From Oscillospiraceae bacterium (lineage in GTDB: Bacteria; Bacillota; Clostridia; Oscillospirales; CAG-272): a stretch of 19,545 bases of DNA. Position numbers and translations under genes: made by a program. Below the pieces are notes generated by a model. The model did not search any database and was not told the DNA's origin. It saw only the letters and a list, made by a program, of their open reading frames with translations. Positions within the stretch are counted from its first letter, which is position 1; every line of letters begins with the position of its first letter. The stretch lies in the NCBI GenBank assembly GCA_015063655.1, contig SVTU01000012.1, forward strand, positions 1-19,545. Reading direction: 5' to 3'. This document shows positions 1 to 7,515 of this stretch, one piece after another.

Positions 1-2
1 TA

Positions 3-422
3 ACCGGCTGCAACAAGGAGGAAGTGATATCAAAGATACTTTCTCTTATATATTCTGTTGGGGATAAGTATCCTAAGGAAATTCCCATTGTCAATGGTGT
101 TAAATCCTTGATACAAAACAACCTACAGGACGATGTTTCCGTGAAAATCATCGCCCAAAAGTTGGGCGTGAGCATGTATTATATGTGTCACCTATTCAAG
201 CAGGAGACCGGTATTACAATCGTTGATTACAAAAAAGAGATGCGTATCATCAAAGCAAAAAATCTTTTAGTGAATACCGATAAAAAAATAACCGACATCG
301 CACAGGAATGCGGATTTGGGGGAGATAGCTATTTTTGCAAGGTGTTTGCGGAGCACGAACTTGTATCCCCCTCACAGTATAGAGATCTTTGCAAGAAAAA
401 AACGCCCGATATTGATAAATGA
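3..422 (+). CDS. AraC-family transcriptional regulator, C-terminal part (5' end outside window)
   Basis: This is the DNA-binding end of an AraC/XylS-type activator. Two helix-turn-helix segments are visible: the first around SVKIIAQKLGVSMYYMCHLF and the second around ITDIAQECGFGGDSYFCKVF, followed by the family's closing 'SPSQYR' signature. A GTG at 24 would allow a short protein of 132 residues, but the frame is open back to the window edge and full-length family members are usually about 250-300 residues with an N-terminal sensing domain. I therefore treat it as a gene cut by the window; the ligand domain is not seen, so the effector is unknown. The stretch is visibly more A/T-rich than the genes from 2160 onward. 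A hairpin terminator follows within 35 bases. The regulated target cannot be named. Confidence 0.88.
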   Translation, partial: TGCNKEEVISKILSLIYSVGDKYPKEIPIVNGVKSLIQNNLQDDVSVKIIAQKLGVSMYYMCHLFKQETGITIVDYKKEMRIIKAKNLLVNTDKKITDIAQECGFGGDSYFCKVFAEHELVSPSQYRDLCKKKTPDIDK

Positions 423-454
423 GTTGCATTTTTATACTATGAACCCAACAAGAA

Positions 455-483
455 AATCCTAGGGTATAACCCTGGGATTTTTT
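455..483 (+). terminator. Intrinsic terminator after the AraC-type gene
   Basis: An 11-bp stem (455-465 with 469-479, one G-U type pair), a 3-base loop and a run of six T (478-483) follow the regulator stop by about 30 bases. This is a classical Rho-independent terminator and separates the regulator from the transporter gene downstream. Confidence 0.85.
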
Positions 484-505
484 GCGGAATTTATGAAGTT
501 GGGAA

Positions 506-534
506 TTGACTTTTCTCCTATGGCGTGATATAAT
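506..534 (+). promoter_or_regulatory. Sigma-A-type promoter of the DMT transporter
   Basis: TTGACT at 506-511 and a perfect TATAAT at 529-534 are separated by exactly 17 bp. Only one base departs from the housekeeping consensus, so strong constitutive expression is expected unless the leader hairpin modulates it. Confidence 0.88.
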
Positions 535-544
535 ATGGGCGATT

Positions 545-579
545 TCGGGAAAAAGCTTGCTTTTTTCTGAAAAACCCGA
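545..579 (+). promoter_or_regulatory. Leader hairpin between promoter and start of the transporter gene
   Basis: In the roughly 55-base 5' leader, TCGGG (545-549) can pair with CCCGA (575-579), and inside it AAAAAGC (550-556) pairs with GCTTTTT (559-565), followed by T566 and C567. The inner stem plus T-run resembles a weak attenuator. The role is inferred; no known riboswitch class is recognised and the leader is too short for most. Confidence 0.35.
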
Positions 580-596
580 GATACAGGAGAAGCGAC

Positions 597-1463
597 ATGC
601 CTTACGTATATTTGATGGTATCTGTTTTTATGAATGCGTCATCGAGCGTATTTGGAAAGATATATAACAAGAAAAACGAGGGGCGGAGAGACTCCGGCAC
701 GTTCTACACCTTTTTGCTGATGCTCAGTGTCTTTTTTGGCTGGGGCGTGCTGTATGCGCTTGATTTTTCTTTCGATGCCCGTGTGCTGTGGTATTCCTTA
801 CTGTTTGGTCTGTTCTACATGGCCGGAAATGTGGGTATGATCTGTGCGCTGAAGCATGGGCCTGCCGTGCTGACCTCACTTTTGATCAGTTTATCCTTGA
901 TCGCCGTCACGGTCTGGGGCTTTATCTTCTGGGATGCGGAGCTGTCTGTTTTCGTTGCGGTAGGACTTTTGCTCGTGATCCTTTCGATCGTGCTTTGCCT
1001 GTATTCGAAAAGCAAGGGGGAGAAGGCTCTCTCTCTCAAATGGCTGTTTTACGTTTCCTTGTCGTTTGTGGGCAATGCGGGCTGTAGCATCGTGCAGCGC
1101 ACCCAGCAGATGCAATATGAGGGCAAGCACGGCAACATGCTGATGCTGTTTGCCACGGCCTTTTCCGCTGTTTTGTACGTGATCCTTTACCTCAGAAGCG
1201 ACAAGCGGGACACACGGGTCATGTTCAAGGACTCGTGGTGGATCCCCGTGTGTGCGGGCCTTTGCAATTTGGTTTTGAACTTGATGGTGATGCTGATGGC
1301 GGTGACCGACCTTTCGCCTGCCTTGATCTATCCCGTGATCGGTGTGGGCGGCTTGGCGGTCGTGACGGTGTTTTCTCTGTTTGTATTTAAGGAGAAAATG
1401 CATTGGTGGCAATGGCTTGGCGTGCTTGTGGGTGCTGTGGCGGTGGCCTTGCTTTCGCTGTAA
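597..1463 (+). CDS. DMT superfamily (EamA-like) membrane transporter
   Basis: A 288-residue, very hydrophobic protein with about ten predicted membrane spans, the usual size for the drug/metabolite transporter superfamily. It starts with a membrane span directly at the N-terminus (MPYVYLMVSVFMNASSSVFG) and ends with the typical final helix after an acidic-basic turn (FKEKMHWWQWLGVLVGAVAV), where the family's duplicated EamA half finishes. A charged cytoplasmic loop near the middle (YSKSKGEK) separates the two halves. Start choice: ATG at 597 has AGGAG at 585-589. It is a single-gene unit: own promoter at 506-534 and a hairpin with T-run at 1535-1559. Substrate cannot be deduced; family members export amino acids, metabolites or drugs. 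Confidence 0.82.
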   Translation: MPYVYLMVSVFMNASSSVFGKIYNKKNEGRRDSGTFYTFLLMLSVFFGWGVLYALDFSFDARVLWYSLLFGLFYMAGNVGMICALKHGPAVLTSLLISLSLIAVTVWGFIFWDAELSVFVAVGLLLVILSIVLCLYSKSKGEKALSLKWLFYVSLSFVGNAGCSIVQRTQQMQYEGKHGNMLMLFATAFSAVLYVILYLRSDKRDTRVMFKDSWWIPVCAGLCNLVLNLMVMLMAVTDLSPALIYPVIGVGGLAVVTVFSLFVFKEKMHWWQWLGVLVGAVAVALLSL

Positions 1464-1483
1464 TGCTTGTTTGGATACAATGC

Positions 1484-1559
1484 GGGCGAACACACAGGTT
1501 CGCCCCTACAGAGGTACGTAATGAATATCCGTAGGGGAGGCGTTTCGCCTCCCGTTTTT
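1484..1559 (+). repeat. Dispersed palindromic repeat, copy 1; also likely terminator of the transporter gene
   Basis: A compound structure: hairpin GGGCGAA/TTCGCCC (1484-1505), then CCCCTAC (1503-1509) complementary to GTAGGGG (1531-1537), then a perfect 8-bp hairpin GGGAGGCG/CGCCTCCC (1535-1553) with a TTT loop and a T-run at 1555-1559. The last hairpin plus T-run would end transcription from 597-1463. Similar palindromes recur at 5844-5920 and 9433-9500, always between genes, which marks a repeat family and not a one-off terminator. Confidence 0.75.
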
Positions 1560-1569
1560 GTATGCCGAA

Positions 1570-1592
1570 AACCCCGCCATAGTGGCGGGGTT
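1570..1592. repeat. Perfect 10-bp hairpin, intergenic
   Basis: AACCCCGCCA (1570-1579), loop TAG, TGGCGGGGTT (1583-1592). It has no T-run after it, so it is not an obvious terminator; it belongs to the cluster of palindromes in this gene-free stretch (1464-2159). Confidence 0.6.
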
Positions 1593-1656
1593 CCATAAAG
1601 GCTTTGCCGATGAGCAGAAAGCAAATAAAAATTCAGCGTAGAATGACCTTGTGTCA

Positions 1657-1783
1657 AAGGCTCCCTTGTGTAAAGGGAGCTGTCAGCGAAGCTGACTGAG
1701 GGATTGTTTTGTGTACATTATTGCTTTTTACAATCCCTCCGTCACGGCAAGCCGTGCCACCTCCCTTTACACAAGGGAGGCTT
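1657..1783. repeat. MITE-like long imperfect inverted repeat
   Basis: Arms at about 1657-1707 and 1730-1783 are inverted copies of one another with scattered mismatches, around a roughly 22-base A/T-rich centre. Each arm also folds on itself: CTCCCTT/AAAGGGAG and GTCAGC/GCTGAC in the left arm. No transposase frame is present. The layout (long inverted arms, sub-hairpins, non-coding) is that of the small palindromic elements scattered through many Clostridia genomes. The frame that crosses it (1704-2096) translates repeat DNA and is not accepted as a gene. Confidence 0.7.
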
Positions 1784-1891
1784 GGTGTTAGTCCCGCTTG
1801 AGCAGGTTTTCGTAACAAATGCATGGCAGGCCAATTTAAAGCGCACTTGTGCGCCGCCGGTAGGATTAGGGATATGCCCGAAAATGAAATA

Positions 1892-1910
1892 CCACCCGCT
1901 ATGCGGGTGG
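1892..1910. repeat. Perfect 8-bp hairpin, intergenic
   Basis: CCACCCGC (1892-1899), loop TAT, GCGGGTGG (1903-1910), followed by A/T-rich DNA. It is another member of the hairpin cluster; function unknown. Confidence 0.55.
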
Positions 1911-1950
1911 ATTATTATTCATGCGTTTTTTAAAATGCGGGAGGAGGAGA

Positions 1951-2034
1951 CCGCTCGCTGTCGCTCGCTCGTTACGAAGCAAAACTTCGAGTCCGCTCGC
2001 TGTCGCTCGCTCGTCACGAAGCAAAGCTTCGGGC
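1951..2034. repeat. 42-bp direct tandem duplication
   Basis: 1951-1992 and 1993-2034 are two head-to-tail copies differing at a handful of bases. Each copy contains an internal CGCTCGCTGTCGCTCGCTCG-type low-complexity segment and a small hairpin CGAAG/CTTCG. The copies lie just upstream of the promoter of the HTH-hydrolase gene. Confidence 0.85.
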
Positions 2035-2063
2035 GTTCTGCGAAATTCGAGCAACGAGAGCTA

Positions 2064-2090
2064 ACAACTCACAGTTGTCAATATAACAAC
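2064..2090. promoter_or_regulatory. Candidate operator: overlapping ACAAC/GTTGT inverted repeats
   Basis: ACAACT (2064-2069) and AGTTGT (2073-2078) form a 6-bp palindrome with a 3-base spacer; the same GTTGT (2074-2078) also pairs with ACAAC at 2086-2090. They sit immediately upstream of the -35 box of the gene encoding an HTH protein. Autoregulatory binding is a plausible inference, not shown. Confidence 0.4.
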
Positions 2091-2100
2091 AAATAAGCTG

Positions 2101-2129
2101 TTTACAGAACAAGAGAAATATGCTACAAT
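2101..2129 (+). promoter_or_regulatory. Promoter of the HTH-ADP-ribosylglycohydrolase gene
   Basis: TTTACA (2101-2106), a 17-bp spacer and TACAAT (2124-2129). The -35 box lies inside a perfect 10-bp palindrome (CTGTTTACAG, 2098-2107), so a dimeric repressor could sit directly on it. Confidence 0.78.
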
Positions 2130-2159
2130 CAACCTAAGAAACCAATAGGAGGTTATCGC

Positions 2160-3737
2160 ATGGAATTTGGAAAATCGGTCTATCAAATACGCAATCAGGC
2201 CAATTTGACGCAGGCACAGTTTGCCGAGCTGTTTGACGTCTCTCAGCAGGCGGTGCAAAAATGGGAGAGCGGAACGGCCGTGCCAGACGTGGAGAGGATC
2301 GTGCGGATCGCCAAGTATTTTGACGTGTCGCTGGATGCCCTTGTGATGGGGGAAAGCAACCGCATCGTTGAGGAGCTGAACCGAGCAGAGAGATTGAAGC
2401 CGCAGTATCAGAACCTGCACGATTGGGAGTTCTATTCGTCAAATCTGATCACGGAATATCAGCAATCCATAGAAGAGGGCTTGGATATCGAGCGATATAA
2501 GGAAATCTTTTACGCTGTATCACGTTTGCCAAAGGGCGAGATCAAGAAGAGGTTGGGCGACGTGCTGTTTGACGTGGTGATCTCCGCCAAGACAAGAGAG
2601 GGGTATCCCTACGTTGAGCCTTCTGAGCTGTCATCGATTCAAGCCGCAAGGCGGGGAACTGACAAGCCGTTGCCCTATGATGCCTCTCGCCTTCCCGACA
2701 AGGTTAGCGGGGCGTGGCTGGGCAGGATCTGCGGGTGCATGCTTGGCAAAACGGTGGAGGGCGTCCGAACGGAGGAGCTTATCCCTTTTTTGAAGGCGAC
2801 CGACAACTATCCCCTGCATCGCTATATGTATCGGAGCGACTTAGATAAAACCGATCTTAGCCAATACCGATTTCGCTTTATGACCAGGGTGTATGCGGAC
2901 GAGATCGACGGCATGCCCGTGGACGATGATACCAATTACGTGGTGCTGGCTCAACGGGTGATAGAGAAATACGGAAGGGACTTTTCGCCCTACGACATGT
3001 CGCGGGCGTGGATGAAGCTGCAGGGAAAGGATGCCTACTGCACGGCCGAGCGCGTGGCGTTTTGCAATTTTGTGAAGGGCTACGAGCCGCCGCAATCGGC
3101 ACGCTACAAGAATCCGTACCGTGAGTGGATCGGCGCACAGATACGAGGGGATTACTTTGGATATATCAATCCGGGCAACCCCAAGCTTGCGGCTGAAATG
3201 GCTTGGCGGGATGCCTCCATATCCCATGTGAAGAACGGTATTTACGGGGAGATGTACGTTGCGGCCATGCTGGCAGTGGCGGCGACAACGGACGATATCG
3301 AGCAGATCGTTCTTGGCGGACTTGCCGAGATCCCTTGCACGTCAAGGCTATATGAGGACGTTGCCTCTGTTCTGGCGGCTTATCGTGACGGTATGCCGCA
3401 GAAGGACTGCTTTGATAAGATCCACGCAAAATATGACGAGCATACCTCTCACGGCTGGTGCCACACCAATTCCAATGCGATGATCGTGACGGCTTCTCTG
3501 CTGTACGGACGGGGGGATTACGGCCGCTCGATCTGTATGGCGGTGGAAACGGGCTTTGATACCGACTGCAACGGTGCAACGGTTGGCTCTGTGTTGGGCA
3601 TGGCAAACGGGGCGCAGAGCATTGGGGCGTGTTGGACAGAGCCGATCAACGACACCCTGCACACCTCCATTTTTGGCACAGATACGGTCAAGATATCCGA
3701 TTGTGTCAAGCTGACCCTGGCGCATATGATATCATAA
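2160..3737 (+). CDS. XRE-type HTH fused to ADP-ribosylglycohydrolase (DraG-like)
   Basis: A 525-residue two-part protein. Residues about 6-60 form a Cro/C1-type helix-turn-helix (LTQAQFAELFDVSQQAVQKW is the core). Residues about 65-175 are a helical connector ending in an 'EPSELSSIQ' segment. From about 180 to the end is an ADP-ribosylglycohydrolase domain, which in the family hydrolyses ADP-ribosyl groups using a Mg2+ pair. The two metal-site motifs are visible: VDDDT (D255, D256, D257, T258) and GFDTDCNGA (D467, T468, D469), with the conserved 'YREWIGAQIRGD', 'AWRDASISH' and 'NGIYGEMYVAAM' blocks between. The first motif has Asp where classic DraG has Thr/Ser. Start: ATG 2160 follows TAGGAGG. 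No signal peptide, so cytoplasmic. Possibly a regulator whose DNA binding is coupled to an ADP-ribose ligand; partner and substrate are unknown. Confidence 0.88.
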   Translation: MEFGKSVYQIRNQANLTQAQFAELFDVSQQAVQKWESGTAVPDVERIVRIAKYFDVSLDALVMGESNRIVEELNRAERLKPQYQNLHDWEFYSSNLITEYQQSIEEGLDIERYKEIFYAVSRLPKGEIKKRLGDVLFDVVISAKTREGYPYVEPSELSSIQAARRGTDKPLPYDASRLPDKVSGAWLGRICGCMLGKTVEGVRTEELIPFLKATDNYPLHRYMYRSDLDKTDLSQYRFRFMTRVYADEIDGMPVDDDTNYVVLAQRVIEKYGRDFSPYDMSRAWMKLQGKDAYCTAERVAFCNFVKGYEPPQSARYKNPYREWIGAQIRGDYFGYINPGNPKLAAEMAWRDASISHVKNGIYGEMYVAAMLAVAATTDDIEQIVLGGLAEIPCTSRLYEDVASVLAAYRDGMPQKDCFDKIHAKYDEHTSHGWCHTNSNAMIVTASLLYGRGDYGRSICMAVETGFDTDCNGATVGSVLGMANGAQSIGACWTEPINDTLHTSIFGTDTVKISDCVKLTLAHMIS

Positions 3738-3743
3738 TAGAAA

Positions 3744-3791
3744 TCCCCCGTGAAAGCGGTGATCCTTAACGGACCGTGCCTTCACGGGGGA
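3744..3791. terminator. Shared hairpin between convergent genes
   Basis: TCCCCCGTGAA (3744-3754) pairs perfectly with TTCACGGGGGA (3781-3791). It lies between the stop of the HTH-hydrolase gene (+) and the stop of the glycosyltransferase gene (-). T-runs are short on both sides (TTTCT on the minus strand), so it is probably a bidirectional terminator of moderate strength. Confidence 0.7.
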
Positions 3792-3795
3792 AGCT

Positions 3796-5685
3796 TTATG
3801 ACTGTGTGGGTGCGACCCAGACGGTAACGACGTACTCTCCCGATATCTTGTTTTGACTGATGCAATCGTATTGCTCTTCCTTGACGAACTCGTACAGGAA
3901 GTCCTGCATTTCGTGCAGGCCGCTCTTTTCTCCGTTGCGGAAGGAGGCCTCGTGAGCCTCGATGATGCCGTCTCCGATGCGACAGAGAACAAGCACACGG
4001 GGCTTCTTCTCACGGAGCAGCTCAATATCCTCTAAGATCGCCGCATCGGTGGACACGTCAAACCACTGAATGGCGGTGTTGGTGGCACGGGAGCGGTCGG
4101 TGGCCGCATAGAGAACGGGCATGTGGGGGAAGACGAAGATCTCGTCAGAGGAGTCTGTGTGGGCGGTCACGCCACGGTAGACGTTGTCGTACATTTGGGC
4201 GTAGGCAGGGGTCATCTTGATGCCCTTGAGGATGGGCACGTCACAGGTCTCGGTCTGCTCCCAAAGGTCGCCCGAGTTGAGCCCCCACCACGAGTAGGTG
4301 GACAGGATCTTACGGCTAAAGCCGAAGGATGCCTGCAGGAGCATAAAGAGGGCAAGAAGAAGGGCCATAGCCTCACGCTTACGAAAGGAGAGGGCCGACA
4401 AAAGCACGATGGGAAGGAAGGCGTAGCCAAGAGAGGTCTGACTTTCCACCAAGCCGCCCGACGTGCAGACCGAGAAGGCGAGGGCGAAGATCACGCCCGA
4501 AAGGAACAGATATTTATGATGGCGGACAGGGTCCTTGATGGGTAATTTTTTACGGAAGATCAGGGCAAAGGCCGACAGCACGAAGAAGATCGTGCCGAAC
4601 AGGAAGACCGTGAACATGATCTTGGAGTCCAGGCTTTCCACGATCTTGAGGGCGTAGGCACGCCAAAAGAGGGGAAGCACGGTCACAAGCACGGCCAAAA
4701 CGGGAAGCAAAGCCTTGCACACACGGGCAAAGGCGGGACACACCTCATCGCTCTTGGCGGGGTATTTGCGAGACAGCCAGGCAAAGGCGAGCAAAAGGGC
4801 GATGGGAACAAGCAGCAGGAGCGCACCCTCAAGCAGGCTCTCGCCCGAGCGGGGGATCCAGCCAAACAGCAGGCTGAGTATGCTTCCGCCGCCCTTGGCG
4901 TCCACAGACGAAACGAAATTGTAATGCAGGTATTGACGGAAGGCACCCTTGGATGCGAGGAAGGCGAACATAGCGCCGTACATGACGGCGGTGGTGCCGA
5001 GCATCACGCAAAGCTGGGAAAGAAGCTCCTTCTTGCGGGGCAGGCACAGCATCATAAAGATGACAAAGGCAAAGCAGAACAGCAGGTAGATCAAGCCGCT
5101 GCTTTGCTTATACATGCTGGCAAGCACGGCAAAGACCGTACCGATGAGAACGTTGACGTCGGGGCGGATGCGTTGCTCTCCCTCCGGGCGGAAGCGATCC
5201 ACGTACCGCAGGAAGAAATACACGGAAACGAACACGTTAAGATCCATCAAGCGGATGTAATCGTAAAAGATCTGTACGATCTCGCTTTGCAGGGTGGCAA
5301 TGGTGAGCAGACCGCCAAGGAAGCCGAGCCAAGGGTTTTTCGTGAGCTTATCAAAAATGAGGAAGGCGAACACGCCCGTCAGCACGTACACGATCACGCC
5401 GAAGATACGAAGGGGCATGATGGCGTAGCCGAACACCTTGGCAAGGAAGGCGATCAGATAGGTATACAGGGGTGGGAAGAGAAGCTCGAAGTCCACGTAC
5501 GGAACAGCACCCTCCTCGTTAATGAGGTAGGCATAATAGGTATACCAGCCCTCGGAGGGGGGGAAGGTCTTATTGGCCAGCACACCCGCATAAACGGCGC
5601 AAAGTGCAGCTGTCAAAAGGCACAGGCATATCTTAGCACGGTGCTTTTTCCACAGCGTATATACCGATGTTTGGGAAAGCGTCAT
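3796..5685 (-). CDS. GT-C-fold integral membrane glycosyltransferase (PMT/ArnT-like)
   Basis: A 629-residue protein with many hydrophobic spans (about 10-13) and a soluble C-terminal third. After the first span, the first outer loop reads EGWYTYYAYLINEEG...VPYVDFELLFPPLYTY (E45, D65, P71-P72), the layout of lipid-phosphosugar-dependent GT-C enzymes, where acidic residues in this loop are catalytic. The C-terminal part (DEIFVFPHMPVLYAATDR..., PRVLVLCRIGDG) looks like the extracytoplasmic domain of such proteins. An upstream in-frame ATG would add 21 residues, but I chose ATG at 5685 because AAGGAG lies 8 bases before it. It likely moves a sugar from a polyprenyl-phosphate donor onto an envelope polymer or protein. 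Acceptor unknown; no other glycan genes are adjacent. A different GT-C subfamily is possible. Confidence 0.75.
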   Translation of the reverse strand: MTLSQTSVYTLWKKHRAKICLCLLTAALCAVYAGVLANKTFPPSEGWYTYYAYLINEEGAVPYVDFELLFPPLYTYLIAFLAKVFGYAIMPLRIFGVIVYVLTGVFAFLIFDKLTKNPWLGFLGGLLTIATLQSEIVQIFYDYIRLMDLNVFVSVYFFLRYVDRFRPEGEQRIRPDVNVLIGTVFAVLASMYKQSSGLIYLLFCFAFVIFMMLCLPRKKELLSQLCVMLGTTAVMYGAMFAFLASKGAFRQYLHYNFVSSVDAKGGGSILSLLFGWIPRSGESLLEGALLLLVPIALLLAFAWLSRKYPAKSDEVCPAFARVCKALLPVLAVLVTVLPLFWRAYALKIVESLDSKIMFTVFLFGTIFFVLSAFALIFRKKLPIKDPVRHHKYLFLSGVIFALAFSVCTSGGLVESQTSLGYAFLPIVLLSALSFRKREAMALLLALFMLLQASFGFSRKILSTYSWWGLNSGDLWEQTETCDVPILKGIKMTPAYAQMYDNVYRGVTAHTDSSDEIFVFPHMPVLYAATDRSRATNTAIQWFDVSTDAAILEDIELLREKKPRVLVLCRIGDGIIEAHEASFRNGEKSGLHEMQDFLYEFVKEEQYDCISQNKISGEYVVTVWVAPTQS

Positions 5686-5751
5686 ATAGGAATCTCCTTT
5701 TTTGCATTGGTGTTTCGGGTCGGTAAGACAGAACTGCTTTTCTAACAATAT

Positions 5752-5780
5752 AGTGTAACATATTTTCGGAAAATAGTCAA
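5752..5780 (-). promoter_or_regulatory. Promoter of the glycosyltransferase gene
   Basis: On the minus strand, TTGACT (complement of 5775-5780) and TACACT (complement of 5752-5757) are 17 bp apart, about 65 bases upstream of the chosen ATG. Confidence 0.8.
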
Positions 5781-5843
5781 TATATTTTGCCTTTTTCCGC
5801 TGCGGCGGGAGCGTTCTTTACAAAATGGACATTTTTCAAGCGT

Positions 5844-5920
5844 GGGGGAGCACCATGGTTGCCCCTGCGGTGGTATTTGTGGGGCGTCTGTAGGGAGAGG
5901 CGTTTCGCCTTTCGTTTTTT
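5844..5920. repeat. Dispersed palindromic repeat, copy 2 (degenerate)
   Basis: It has the same layout as copy 1: a GGGG...CCCC hairpin centred on ACCATGGT (around 5844-5864), a middle spacer, then TAGGGAGAGGCG-TTT-CGCCT (5891-5910) and a T-rich tail (5915-5920). It lies in the 317-bp gap between the GT-C promoter and the end of the MATE gene. Short open frames across it are repeat translations and are not called. Confidence 0.6.
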
Positions 5921-5948
5921 CATACAAGCACGCTGTGCAACCCCAAAG

Positions 5949-5980
5949 GGGCTGTCTCAAACCGGCGTTTGAGACAGCCC
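5949..5980 (-). terminator. Terminator hairpin downstream of the MATE gene
   Basis: A perfect 13-bp stem (GGGCTGTCTCAAA 5949-5961 with 5968-5980) and a 6-base loop sit 22 bases past the MATE stop. The following T-run on the minus strand is weak (CCCTTT), so efficiency is uncertain, but the stem is too strong to be chance. Confidence 0.75.
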
Positions 5981-6002
5981 TTCAATCGTATGGACGCAAT
6001 CG

Positions 6003-7376
6003 TCACGTAAGCTTAATAAACTTGCCTCGCTTGAAGCGGCGTGTGTAATAGATACACCCGAAAATGTTGGCAACCGTGATGATCGACCAGGACACGGGGA
6101 AGCACAGCATCAGCACGTCAAAGGTCGGAAAGGCACGGAAAACGGTGTTCATCCAAATGGTGCGGAACACGAAAATACCAAACAGCGACATGGCGGCGGA
6201 ATACGCCGTGTTACCATAAGCCTGAATGGCGTGACCGCACACGCCGCTGATGGCGGCAATGCCGTAAGAGAGCAGCAGATATCTTGACCGAATGCCGCCA
6301 AACTCAACGGCAAGCAGATCGTCTCCCAGCAAGATCCCGAAGAACACGTTGCGCAAAAGATAGGTCAGCACGCCCGCCGCTGTGGTGATCGTAAAGCTGA
6401 TGATCAAGCATCGCCAAAGCGACTGTCTGACTCGCTGGTTCTTCTTAGCCCCGATGTTCTGGCTCATAAATACCGTGGTGGTAGAGGCAAAGGCACCGTT
6501 AAAGGCAGACGGAATAGCTTCTATGGTCGAGCCTGCGCTATATCCAGCCGTGGCCGCCACCCCAAAGGAGTTGACCGCCGACTGGATTTGCAGATTGGCA
6601 AGCGGATACAAAGCATTCTGAAAGCACATGGGAAGTCCGCATTGCAGAATGCGCAAAAAGGGCTTAACGTGAAAGCGCATATGGCGCAGATGGCGCACAC
6701 GGCACGGGCCGTCCATTTTGCGCAGTCGGCGCATCACCAAAACGGCACCCAGCACCTGCGAAGCGGCGGTGGAAATGGCAACGGCCGCCACCTTTTGCGC
6801 CAAAAGCAGACACAGCACAACGTTCAGAACAGCGTTCAATACACCGCCGTATATGATATAGTAGAGCGGACGCTGCGTGTCACCTGCGGCGTTGAGCACG
6901 GCAGAGCCGTAATTGTACAGCAAGATAGCGGGTGCGGCGGCAAAATAGATGCGCAGGTAGGTCACCGCCCCGTCAAAGCACTCGGCAGGACACGAGGTAA
7001 TGCGCATAAAGAGGGGCGAGAGGAAGAAGCCCGCCACGGCTACGATAAGCCCGATCCCCACCGCCGAGAGCAGCGAGGTATGTATGGTTTTCTGCAGGGC
7101 CTTTTCGTCCTTCATGCCGATCTGTCTGGCCATAATGATCTTACTGCCCGAGGAAAGACCCACAAAGGAGCTGACGATCAAGGCCGTAGTGGAGGAGGTC
7201 GCCCCCACCGATGCCACGGCAGAGGTGCTTGCCATTTGCCCCAGCACCGCCAGGTCAACGGCATTGAACAGGCTTTGAATGATCGTGCTGAGGATCAACG
7301 GAAGCGCATAGGCAAGAATAAGAGGCACAAGCGCCCCTTGGGTGGCATCTATGGATTTTCGTTTGAGCAACAGCAT
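6003..7376 (-). CDS. MATE-family multidrug/metabolite efflux transporter
   Basis: A 457-residue protein with twelve likely membrane spans in two homologous halves, the usual MATE size. The opening (DATQGALVPLILAYALPLILSTIIQSLFNAVDLAVLGQMAS) and the paired second-half start (FLRILQCGLPMCFQNALYPL) match the DinF/NorM-type architecture: a polar N-terminus, 'P-I-L-S' in helix 1 and 'D-x-x-V/L-G' after it. These carriers export cationic compounds or metabolites using Na+ or H+. Start: ATG at 7376 has GGAGG exactly 7 bases upstream; an in-frame ATG 17 codons earlier lacks a ribosome site. It is a single-gene unit, convergent with nothing and divergent from the alpha-galactosidase-like gene. Substrate unknown. 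Confidence 0.88.
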   Translation of the reverse strand: MLLLKRKSIDATQGALVPLILAYALPLILSTIIQSLFNAVDLAVLGQMASTSAVASVGATSSTTALIVSSFVGLSSGSKIIMARQIGMKDEKALQKTIHTSLLSAVGIGLIVAVAGFFLSPLFMRITSCPAECFDGAVTYLRIYFAAAPAILLYNYGSAVLNAAGDTQRPLYYIIYGGVLNAVLNVVLCLLLAQKVAAVAISTAASQVLGAVLVMRRLRKMDGPCRVRHLRHMRFHVKPFLRILQCGLPMCFQNALYPLANLQIQSAVNSFGVAATAGYSAGSTIEAIPSAFNGAFASTTTVFMSQNIGAKKNQRVRQSLWRCLIISFTITTAAGVLTYLLRNVFFGILLGDDLLAVEFGGIRSRYLLLSYGIAAISGVCGHAIQAYGNTAYSAAMSLFGIFVFRTIWMNTVFRAFPTFDVLMLCFPVSWSIITVANIFGCIYYTRRFKRGKFIKLT

Positions 7377-7434
7377 GATGTGACCTCCGCAGGTTTGGCT
7401 ATCTTGATATAATGGGTAGCGCTCCACTTAGGCT

Positions 7435-7463
7435 ATTGTAGCACGAGGGGGGCAAAAAAGCAA
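7435..7463 (-). promoter_or_regulatory. Probable promoter of the MATE gene
   Basis: On the minus strand, TACAAT (complement of 7435-7440) is preceded at 17 bp by TTGCTT (complement of 7458-7463). The -10 is good, the -35 is weak, so it may need an activator or be moderately expressed. Confidence 0.55.
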
Positions 7464-7515
7464 GAGCTTTCGGGAAAAATCTTTTTTCCTCTTGCCGCTT
7501 CCTGTCTCTCTTCCC

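Noticed and set aside
1951..2034. CRISPR array
   Set aside because: Only two head-to-tail copies with no unique spacers between them.
1704..2096. 130-codon plus-strand open frame
   Set aside because: Starts inside a MITE-like inverted repeat and translates hairpins and the 42-bp tandem repeat; no ribosome site and no domain.
4924..5745. 273-codon plus-strand open frame
   Set aside because: Antisense to the membrane glycosyltransferase; its His/Glu/Gly-rich product reflects the opposite strand of hydrophobic codons.
6588..7412. 274-codon plus-strand open frame
   Set aside because: Antisense to the MATE transporter; low-complexity His/Gln/Arg composition and no start signals.
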